Below, piece by piece: positions 1 to 5,479 of a stretch of 11,598 nt of DNA (positions are counted from its first letter, which is position 1; each line of letters opens with the position of its first letter). Made by a program: the position numbers and the translations under genes. The stretch is taken from contig DGUF01000080.1 in the NCBI GenBank assembly GCA_002394525.1, forward strand, positions 1 through 11,598. Direction: 5' to 3'. The DNA is from Lachnospiraceae bacterium UBA4317. Lineage in GTDB: Bacteria > Bacillota_A > Clostridia > Lachnospirales > Lachnospiraceae. The notes beneath the pieces are model-generated. The model was not told the origin of the DNA and did no database searches. It saw only the letters and a list, made by a program, of their open reading frames with translations.

Positions 1-1
1 C

Positions 2-190
2 CAGGGCGCCTGGGAGGAGGACGGCATCCGGACCCTCCTTCTGATGGCCAGCATCTTCCAGTCCAAGGGGATCAAGGCCTGGTGCGATTTCTGGGGCTAC
101 GACGTCAATCACGACTGGGACTGGTGGAAAAAGCAGATCCGCTACTTCCTGCCCAAGGTTCTGGACGGATCCGTCATCGCCAATAAATAA
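2..190 (+). CDS. Esterase-family alpha/beta hydrolase, C-terminal fragment (5' end outside window)
   Basis: The frame is open from the window edge to TAA at 188-190 and shows the last 62 residues. The segment ends with GYDVNHDWDWWKKQIRYFLP. An HDWxWW tail close to the C-terminus is typical of the putative esterase family (esterase D-like alpha/beta hydrolases), where that histidine is the likely catalytic one; the serine and acid residues lie outside the window. A stretch with WCDFWGYDV precedes it. It ends 30 bases before the ATP-grasp gene with no terminator between, so the two are probably one operon. From memory, this pairing of a small esterase with this type of ATP-grasp protein recurs in Firmicutes and Bacteroidetes; the substrate is unknown. 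Family assignment is likely, exact activity is not known. Confidence 0.7.
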   Translation, partial: QGAWEEDGIRTLLLMASIFQSKGIKAWCDFWGYDVNHDWDWWKKQIRYFLPKVLDGSVIANK

Positions 191-220
191 GGCGCAGAGC
201 GCTTCGAAAAAGGAGGAAGT

Positions 221-1447
221 ATGAACTTTGTATTTATCTCGCCGCAGTTTCCGCAGACCTTCTGGAATTTCTGCGACCGCCTCAAGAAAAACGGCGTCAA
301 TGTGCTGGGCATCGGGGACACGCCCTATGACAATCTGGCGCAGAATGTCAAAGACTCCCTGACCGAATACTACTGGCTGCCCACCCTGGAGGACTACGAC
401 GGAGTCTTCAGGGCTGTCGCCTTTTTCTCCTTTAAATACGGGAAGATCGACTGGCTGGAGTCCAACAACGAGTACTGGCTGGAGCAGGACGCAAGGCTCC
501 GCACCGATTTCAATATCACGACCGGCATCAAGACGGATGAGATCGGCAAGATCAAGAGCAAGGCCCAGATGAAAAAGTATTACGAGAAGGCCGGTATCCC
601 GACCGCCCGCCAGCACAAGGTCAGGGAGGGCAAAAAGGGTCTGGAGGCTGCGAAGGAATTCATCGCCCAGACCGGCTATCCCGTCATCGTCAAGCCCGAG
701 ATCGGCGTCGGCGCCCTCGACACCTACAAGCTGGAAAACGACGCGGACCTGGAGAATTTCTACAACAACATGCCTCCCCACCCCTATGTGATGGAGGAGT
801 TCATCACCGGCAACATCGCCTCCTACGACGCCATCATCAATTCCAAGGGGGAACCCCTCTTTGAATCCATGACCAGCTGGCCGCCCTCCATTATGGACAT
901 CGTCAACCACCGGCTGGACCTGGCCTACTACGTGGCCGCCGATATGCCCGAGTCCCTGCGGAAGATGGGCCGCGCCGCGGTCAAGGCCTTCAATGTCAAA
1001 GGCCGCTTCGTCCACATGGAATTTTTCTGCCTGACCAAGGCAAAGCCCGGCCTGGGCGAGGTCGGCGACTTCGTCGCCCTCGAGGTCAACATGCGCCCTG
1101 CCGGCGGCTATACGCCCGACATGATGGACTATGCCCACTCTCTGGACGTCTATCAGATCTGGGCGGACATGGTCACCTGGGATGAGCGCCGGGTCCCCGA
1201 GCCCGCAGTCGAGCAGTGCTGCGCCTATGCCGGCCGACGCGACGAGTACGAATATGTCCACTCCCACGAGGAGATCATGGAAAAATACGGCAGCCGCATC
1301 GTCACCTGCGAGCGCATGCCCGAGCTCATGTGGGACCAGATGGGCAACATGAACTACACTGCCATCCTGCCCGACGAAGAGGCGACCAGGGAATACATCC
1401 ACTTTGTGCAGGAGTACAAGGAGGGAAGCGGCCCCGCAAACCGCTGA
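221..1447 (+). CDS. ATP-grasp domain protein (carboxylate-amine/thiol ligase type)
   Basis: 408 residues. The start is fixed by a perfect AGGAGG at 211-216, four bases before ATG 221. The N-terminal part (about 1-110) holds the conserved block IDWLESNNEYWLE (76-88). The ATP-grasp fold spans about 112-315: GYPVIVKPEIGVGA has the nucleotide-binding Lys158; YVMEEF (E192/E193) fits the adenine-binding hinge; FVHMEFF (264-269) and LEVNMRP (287-293; E288, N290, R292) are the metal and phosphate-binding acid/Asn/Arg set. Such enzymes activate a carboxylate as acyl phosphate and join it to an amine or thiol. The substrate cannot be read from sequence. No membrane segment or signal is seen, so it should be cytoplasmic. 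It follows the esterase gene by 30 bases and is followed by a terminator, so the pair probably work together. Superfamily is near certain; the specific reaction is unknown. Confidence 0.88.
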   Translation: MNFVFISPQFPQTFWNFCDRLKKNGVNVLGIGDTPYDNLAQNVKDSLTEYYWLPTLEDYDGVFRAVAFFSFKYGKIDWLESNNEYWLEQDARLRTDFNITTGIKTDEIGKIKSKAQMKKYYEKAGIPTARQHKVREGKKGLEAAKEFIAQTGYPVIVKPEIGVGALDTYKLENDADLENFYNNMPPHPYVMEEFITGNIASYDAIINSKGEPLFESMTSWPPSIMDIVNHRLDLAYYVAADMPESLRKMGRAAVKAFNVKGRFVHMEFFCLTKAKPGLGEVGDFVALEVNMRPAGGYTPDMMDYAHSLDVYQIWADMVTWDERRVPEPAVEQCCAYAGRRDEYEYVHSHEEIMEKYGSRIVTCERMPELMWDQMGNMNYTAILPDEEATREYIHFVQEYKEGSGPANR

Positions 1448-1595
1448 CCCAGCTCCCTGCTCCCGGCCTGACTCTTGATCTCTTGATCCACAGGCAGGAC
1501 GGCAGGGATGATCCCCCGCCTACAAGGGATCACAGAAAAACCACCTGTCAATAAGATCCCGGACGGCCGCACCTGAATCAGGTTTATAAAAATCC

Positions 1596-1635
1596 AAGGA
1601 ACTGCAGGAGGCAACTCTCCCGCAGTTCCTTTTTT
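1596..1635 (+). terminator. Intrinsic terminator after the ATP-grasp gene
   Basis: AAGGAACTGC (1596-1605) pairs perfectly with GCAGTTCCTT (1622-1631). Inner GGAG/CTCC bases (1607-1610 with 1617-1620) can extend the stem past one mismatch, and the T run continues to 1635. It lies about 150 bases past the ATP-grasp stop and separates that operon from the ExbB-like gene. The 1448-1595 stretch holds no other feature I can support. Confidence 0.9.
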
Positions 1636-1698
1636 GCACAAACTCAAACAATTATCCAAATATTTTTAAACGTCATTCAACACCAGCCAGAATCGAGG
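1634..1698 (+). promoter_or_regulatory. AT-rich probable promoter region and ribosome binding site of the ExbB-like gene
   Basis: Directly after the terminator is an AT-rich stretch (1640-1670) in otherwise GC-rich DNA. A TTGCAC at 1634-1639 resembles a -35 box, but the best following -10-like TATTTT (1661-1666) is 21 bases away, which is too far for a standard sigma-A promoter. The exact boxes are therefore uncertain. GAGG at 1695-1698 is the ribosome binding site, five bases before ATG 1704. A promoter here is inferred mainly from position. Confidence 0.35.
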
Positions 1699-1703
1699 TC
1701 AAC

Positions 1704-2339
1704 ATGCAGACAAACCTGCTCGAACAGATTATGCGCGCCGTATCTGACGCGGCCCGGATCCCCGTCATCATCGCCCTGCTGGTCTTTCTGGCCTTCTCCC
1801 TCTTCAGCATCGGCATGGTCCTGTCCGAGGCCTTCGGCGAGCGCCGCTACATCCATTACCAGGTCTCCCGGCTCCTGGAGGCCCTGCAGGCAAAAAGAAG
1901 CCCGGACCAGCTGCAGGAGGGGATCCGCAGAAGCGGACTGCCCGCCCGCCACAGGCGGCTTCTGCTGGAGCTCTCCTCCCACCCCGCCTTCGGTCGGGAA
2001 ATGCTGGAGAGCCTGGCCGACAACCTGCTGGAGGCGGAAGAGGCCCACTACGACAATATCCTCTCCGCGACCGGACTGGTCGCCAGACTGGCTCCCATGG
2101 CGGGCCTTCTGGGCACCCTGATCCCCCTGGGGCCGGGCATCATCGCCCTCAGTGCCGGGGACACCTATACCCTCTCCCGGTCCCTCCTCACCGCCTTTGA
2201 CACCACCACGATTGGCCTGATCGCCGCAGGCATCTGCCTGGTCATCGGCCACATACGCCGCCGCTGGTACACCCGCTATCTGTCGGACCTGCAGACCCTG
2301 GCGGACTGCGTGGTCGACTGCTGCAGCAGAAAAGGATGA
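1704..2339 (+). CDS. MotA/TolQ/ExbB-type proton channel subunit
   Basis: 211 residues with three predicted membrane helices: 19-41 (IPVIIALLVFLAFSLF), about 124-148 (LVARLAPMAGLLGTLIPLG) and about 168-186 (TTIGLIAAGICLVIG). The loop 42-120 is cytoplasmic, charged and helical, as in ExbB and TolQ. The hallmark of the family is in helices 2 and 3: PMAGLLGTL (131-139), and AFDTTTIGLIAA (164-175), whose threonines line the ion path in ExbB/TolQ. Members assemble with a single-helix partner carrying one essential Asp (ExbD, TolR, MotB) and turn proton flow into movement of that partner. A good partner candidate, DUF2149, lies two genes downstream. The C-terminus DCVVDCCSRKG has three cysteines (C202, C206, C207), odd for the family. 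There is no flagellar or outer-membrane gene nearby, so its job is not classical Mot, Tol or Ton. Family assignment is firm. Confidence 0.88.
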   Translation: MQTNLLEQIMRAVSDAARIPVIIALLVFLAFSLFSIGMVLSEAFGERRYIHYQVSRLLEALQAKRSPDQLQEGIRRSGLPARHRRLLLELSSHPAFGREMLESLADNLLEAEEAHYDNILSATGLVARLAPMAGLLGTLIPLGPGIIALSAGDTYTLSRSLLTAFDTTTIGLIAAGICLVIGHIRRRWYTRYLSDLQTLADCVVDCCSRKG

Positions 2340-2373
2340 ACCTGCATTGAATGATGTTGAGGTCAAAAGGTGG

Positions 2374-2404
2374 TTAAGTGAACACCGTCTCGTCATAGTA
2401 TACT
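2374..2404 (+). promoter_or_regulatory. Possible internal promoter before the DUF6591-like envelope gene
   Basis: The 104-base gap after the ExbB-like gene contains TATACT (2399-2404), a good -10 match. The only -35-like hexamer is TTAAGT (2374-2379), a poor match at 19 bases spacing. It may give extra expression of the large envelope gene; a co-transcript from upstream is equally possible, as no terminator is seen in this gap. Confidence 0.3.
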
Positions 2405-2430
2405 AACACTTTGAAGCACACTGACGATGC

Positions 2431-2438
2431 AGGGGAGG
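2431..2438 (+). promoter_or_regulatory. Ribosome binding site that fixes the start at 2444
   Basis: AGGGGAGG lies five bases before ATG 2444. The longer frame would begin at TTG 2411, which has no such site, and would put eleven acidic/polar residues before the basic signal-peptide start. ATG 2444 is preferred. Confidence 0.75.
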
Positions 2439-2443
2439 AAGCC

Positions 2444-4639
2444 ATGGATACAAACAGAAATAAAAAAAAGAAAGGGCTCTTCCGTTTCCTTCTGTACAGG
2501 GCCGGGCTGGCGGCATGCCTTGCCATTCCCGCTCTCTCCGCTCCGGCCGGAATGGCGGCAAAGTCTCCCTTCCGCACCTTCCTCAATTTAAAGGAGCCTC
2601 TTTCCTTTTGCGGGCTCTGGATGACTGCGGAGGCCGCTCTCGGGGAGGCCGGTCCGGACGGGACAGATTCCGTCCCTGGCGAAGGCAATCCGGCTTCTGA
2701 AGACCCGGTCTCCGATGGGGACAGTTCCGAGATCACAGAAGGCGAAGGACTTGACGAAGGGGAATACTATGAAGAGGATCCTGTGATCCGGGATTGGCCG
2801 GAGGAGGGGATCGCCCTGCGTATTCCCGTGCCGGATACGAATCTGGACACCCTCTTTGTCCACTCTGTCGGGGAAAACCAGTTTGACGCCAGCCTGGATC
2901 TGACCGAAGAGGATTACCAGCGCTATATCGGGGACTGCCGGGCAAGGGGGTTTGCCCTGGATGAAGACTATACGGAAAGCCGCGAAGAGGCCTGGGTCTC
3001 CCTGCGTTTTTACGCCCTTGACAGCGATGGATACAAGCTGCATCTGAACTATGATGGAGAACCCGGGGCGGCCGGCAGCATGTATATCAGGATCAGTGCC
3101 CCCATTCCCCTGAAACAGATCCAGTGGCCGGACCGGGCCCTGGGCCTGCTCGTCCCGGTCCCGCCGACCACCCTGGGCGTGGTCGGCGGAGCGCCTGAGA
3201 TCTTTCTGATATCCTATCTGGGCAATATGTCAAAAGACGCCTGGCATGCCTATATCGAGGCCTGCAGGGAGGCGGGCTTTGATCAGAACATCAGCGAGAC
3301 GGCAACCACCTTTTCCTCAGAGGATTCCGACGGGATCCGGCTGACCCTCAACTATGAGGGCGCCAATATCGTCTATTTCAATCTCTTTGATCCGGAGCAG
3401 AAATGGAGGTCAAAAGGCCCGGGGGGCAGGGACGAGGACAGCACAGGGGAGACTCCCTCTCCCGCGGAAGAAGGGACAGACCCTGCCACCGATCCGGAAG
3501 GCTTGGTCGGCAGCGGTGAAAACGACAGCGGAAACGGCGGCCTGCCTGGCGCGCAAGAGCAGGCGAATGCAGGACAGGCGGATGATTTTTCCGACCCTAT
3601 GCAGTCGACTGATTCTGCAGACCCTTATACAGGATCAGGGCCGGCAGATCCCTTTGCGGAGTCCGGGCAATCCGATCCCTTTGCCGAATCCGGACAGGCG
3701 GGGCTGCCTGATGATCCGGGTATGGATGATGCTGCGGGCGGGACCGCATTTGCAGGTCTCCCCTATGAAGAGCCGGCCTTTGTCAATCTTCCGGACCAGG
3801 CCCTGCCTCTGGCTTCCGGTGCAGGCGAGGATCCTGCCGCAGCGGCTGACCTCACTGATCCGGAAGCAGACGCAGCCGCAGATAGGGAGTTTACTGATTC
3901 TGACGCAGACACGGATGCGGAAGATGACCCCACCGAATTCTCCGAAGATCCGGGTACAGAAACTGATCTCACCGGATCATCCGGGGATCCGGCCGCGGAA
4001 ACCGTCTTCACCGTTTCCTCCGGTGCATCCGCTTCAGGAACCACCTACACCACACCTGCGCCGGAGTCAGACAGTACAACCAATGCGCAGACAGTTGATC
4101 CTCTGGCGGATCCTTCACGTCTGTCCGAAAAAGACAGGGAAGGACTTACGCCCCAGGGCAATACACAGACACTGGTCCTGGCATCCTCCCGGGATACCGG
4201 TCAGACAGGGGCCGGACAGCTCGTCTCCTCCGCGGGACAAGCCGGTTCGGAAAACAGTCAGCCCGTCTCCGGCAGGACGAAGGGAGCCCCGGCGGCCTTC
4301 TACCGGAAAAAGGCCGGAGATACAGAAAGCGCTTTCCGCCTTTCCGCAGAGGCCTCCCGAAAGCTTGAGACCGGCCTGACCGGAGAAGGCACTGCAGATC
4401 TCTATGACCCCTTCAAGGATCCTGCGCTGACAGACTCTTACAGGCTGTTGATGCAGGAGGCACGTATGCGGGCCGCAGGTCCTTCCCCGGGTTCCGCCGC
4501 GGTCTCCTCCGGTAAGCCCTCCGCCGGCTCAGCCCCCGAAAACAGCCTGGCCGCTATCCTGGCCGCCCTGCTGGCAGCCATTGCCGTGGCGGCAGGTACA
4601 GTCACGAAGAGGATCCTTTTTAAAAAGAGCCTGCGCTGA
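2444..4639 (+). CDS. Large exported protein: two DUF6591-like domains, acidic linker, C-terminal membrane anchor
   Basis: 731 residues from the ATG with a strong ribosome binding site. Residues 1-39 are a signal peptide: a lysine cluster (KKKK at 7-10), then a hydrophobic stretch ending APAGMAA. Two related domains follow, about 117-220 and 227-317. Each begins WP(E/D), has IPVP or VPVP, then a YIGDCRARGF / YIEACREAGF helix, then LHLNYDGE / LTLNYEGA. This matches the pattern I associate with DUF6591 of Firmicute exported proteins. Residues 318-612 form a disordered Asp/Ser/Gly/Thr/Pro-rich linker with short repeats such as DPFAESGQ. Near 613-680 it becomes basic/helical. A helix at 701-720 and the tail KRILFKKSLR form a C-terminal stop-transfer anchor; no LPXTG is present. 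The expected topology is outside, with a short cytoplasmic tail. It sits between the ExbB-like and ExbD-like genes, so it may be the partner they energise; that is inference. Function is unknown. Confidence 0.8.
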   Translation: MDTNRNKKKKGLFRFLLYRAGLAACLAIPALSAPAGMAAKSPFRTFLNLKEPLSFCGLWMTAEAALGEAGPDGTDSVPGEGNPASEDPVSDGDSSEITEGEGLDEGEYYEEDPVIRDWPEEGIALRIPVPDTNLDTLFVHSVGENQFDASLDLTEEDYQRYIGDCRARGFALDEDYTESREEAWVSLRFYALDSDGYKLHLNYDGEPGAAGSMYIRISAPIPLKQIQWPDRALGLLVPVPPTTLGVVGGAPEIFLISYLGNMSKDAWHAYIEACREAGFDQNISETATTFSSEDSDGIRLTLNYEGANIVYFNLFDPEQKWRSKGPGGRDEDSTGETPSPAEEGTDPATDPEGLVGSGENDSGNGGLPGAQEQANAGQADDFSDPMQSTDSADPYTGSGPADPFAESGQSDPFAESGQAGLPDDPGMDDAAGGTAFAGLPYEEPAFVNLPDQALPLASGAGEDPAAAADLTDPEADAAADREFTDSDADTDAEDDPTEFSEDPGTETDLTGSSGDPAAETVFTVSSGASASGTTYTTPAPESDSTTNAQTVDPLADPSRLSEKDREGLTPQGNTQTLVLASSRDTGQTGAGQLVSSAGQAGSENSQPVSGRTKGAPAAFYRKKAGDTESAFRLSAEASRKLETGLTGEGTADLYDPFKDPALTDSYRLLMQEARMRAAGPSPGSAAVSSGKPSAGSAPENSLAAILAALLAAIAVAAGTVTKRILFKKSLR

Positions 4640-4670
4640 CAAATCCCGGGACAAAAATGTAACTTTTAGT

Positions 4671-4703
4671 GGAACTATTTGGAACTATTTATAGAGAATT
4701 CTC
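4671..4703 (+). promoter_or_regulatory. Tandem decamer and palindrome upstream of the DUF2149 gene (candidate operator/promoter)
   Basis: GGAACTATTT occurs twice head-to-tail (4671-4680 and 4681-4690), exactly one helical turn apart, followed by the perfect palindrome GAGAATTCTC (4694-4703). The gap 4640-4750 is AT-rich compared with its flanks. GGAAC resembles the -35 element used by many extracytoplasmic-function sigma factors, but no convincing matching -10 is visible. A regulatory role is inferred from the arrangement. Confidence 0.4.
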
Positions 4704-4750
4704 AGTAAAACTTCAGAAAGCAGTACAGCAGAAAAAACGGGAAAAAAGAA

Positions 4751-5095
4751 ATGACGACACGTGAAAGACGAAGGGGAGGGCGCCGCAGGAGGACTGCCTC
4801 CATGCCCGACCTCCTGAATACAAATCCTATGGACTCCCTGTCCAATTTTTCCGATGTGATGCTGGTGCTGGCCGTCGGCATCCTGCTGGCCCTGGTTCTG
4901 CACTGGAAGGTCCCGATCGGGCAGGGCGGCAGCTCCGGGACAGGTTCGGCGGATGGGCAGGCGGGCGAATACGCCGCGGCCTCCCTGGGCCGCGATGACC
5001 TGACACAGGTCGAAAAGATCCCGGACGATTCGGAGCGGATCGGAAGTGTTTACTATGATGAAGAGACAGGCAGTTATTACATCCTGCAGGAGTAA
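4751..5095 (+). CDS. DUF2149 family protein, ExbD/TolR-like single-helix partner
   Basis: 114 residues. A very basic N-terminus (RRRGGRRRR) stays in the cytoplasm. NPMDSLSNFSDVMLVLAV leads into one membrane helix, about 34-52, and residues 53-114 lie outside. The end, IGSVYYDEETGSYYIL, matches the C-terminal box I recall for DUF2149. The segment F-S-D-V-M-L-V-L (33-40) is nearly identical to the start of the ExbD helix (FIDVMLVL), placing Asp35 where ExbD and TolR carry their essential proton-binding Asp. As I recall, DUF2149 genes often lie near MotA/TolQ/ExbB-like genes in methanogens and Clostridia, as here. The start at 4751 has only a weak purine-rich site. ATG 4802 (codon 18) has AGGAGG at 4787-4792, nine bases upstream, and would give 97 residues while keeping the helix. 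I keep the longer form because a basic leader is usual in the family. Family assignment is confident, function is inferred. Confidence 0.8.
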   Translation: MTTRERRRGGRRRRTASMPDLLNTNPMDSLSNFSDVMLVLAVGILLALVLHWKVPIGQGGSSGTGSADGQAGEYAAASLGRDDLTQVEKIPDDSERIGSVYYDEETGSYYILQE

Positions 5096-5385
5096 GGACG
5101 GACTGTCCCGCATCCTGCGTGAATGGAAACAGGCAGCCTGCACTCCGGCAGGAGATCCTGCCGGATCAGGTAATTTCCTGCTTTCGGGCTGAAGGGCGTT
5201 GAGAAGTGTTTGACGGTTCAGATATGCTGTCCGATCCGCGCCGGTCAGATCCGGTCGGAAAAGTCTCTCCGTCCTGGTGATCTATGAACCTGATCCTTTT
5301 TTGTCTTTCAGGATCTTTCCAGAAATTATATCGCATAAATGATTAACAGCGATTCGACACGTTTTAACATTTTATACATGTGATT
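5096..5385. other. Convergent intergenic region with a perfect inverted repeat
   Basis: No gene is supported between the DUF2149 stop and the terminator at 5387. TCCGGCAGGA (5144-5153) and TCCTGCCGGA (5156-5165) form a perfect inverted repeat with no T run after it, so it is not a standard terminator; it may be a 3'-end-protecting hairpin or a binding site. GGATCAGG (5163-5170) recurs as its complement CCTGATCC (5289-5296) just before a run of six T (5297-5302), so a longer-range fold ending in a T run is possible for the plus-strand transcript. The stretch from 5325 to 5390 is AT-rich. Confidence 0.4.
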
Positions 5386-5386
5386 A

Positions 5387-5431
5387 ACAAAACAGCACCC
5401 GCAGGAGTTTTCCCTCTCCTGCGGGCGCTGT
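5387..5431 (-). terminator. Strong intrinsic terminator of the MBOAT/AlgJ-like operon
   Basis: ACAGCACCCGCAGGAG (5392-5407) pairs with CTCCTGCGGGCGCTGT (5416-5431) with one mismatch and an eight-base loop. Read on the minus strand the stem is followed by TTTTGTTAATC, a short T-rich tract. It lies about 50 bases past the stop of the AlgJ-like gene. It could also slow plus-strand readthrough from the DUF2149 gene, but that side has no T run. Confidence 0.8.
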
Positions 5432-5479
5432 CTGTATCTGATCACGAAATCAGTTTCTCTATCTCTTCTGCTGCGCGCA

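Noticed and set aside
1080..1707. Fifteen-base match TCGAGGTCAACATGC at about 1080-1094 and 1693-1707
   Set aside because: One copy is inside the ATP-grasp motif (EVNM) and the other is the ribosome binding site and start of the next gene; no further similarity around them, so chance or a trivial start-like sequence.
2411..2443. TTG start of the envelope gene at 2411
   Set aside because: ATG 2444 has AGGGGAGG five bases upstream and begins a normal signal peptide; the TTG adds an acidic leader without a binding site.
2358..3420. GAGGTCAAAAGG at about 2359-2370 and again near 3408-3417
   Set aside because: Short, one copy inside a coding region, no symmetric partner; not enough for an operator claim.
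3354..4379. 341-codon plus-strand open frame inside the envelope gene
   Set aside because: It is an alternative frame over the low-complexity linker; the Arg/Pro/Ser-rich peptide is what frame-shifted acidic codons would give.
4610..4627. TTTTTAAAAAG palindrome at the end of the envelope gene as a terminator
   Set aside because: A/T-only stem inside the coding sequence with no T run after it; too weak.
4044..4636. Search for an LPXTG-type sorting signal in the envelope protein
   Set aside because: The C-terminal helix and basic tail resemble a sorting tail, but no LPxTG-like pentapeptide is found before the helix; a plain membrane anchor is simpler.
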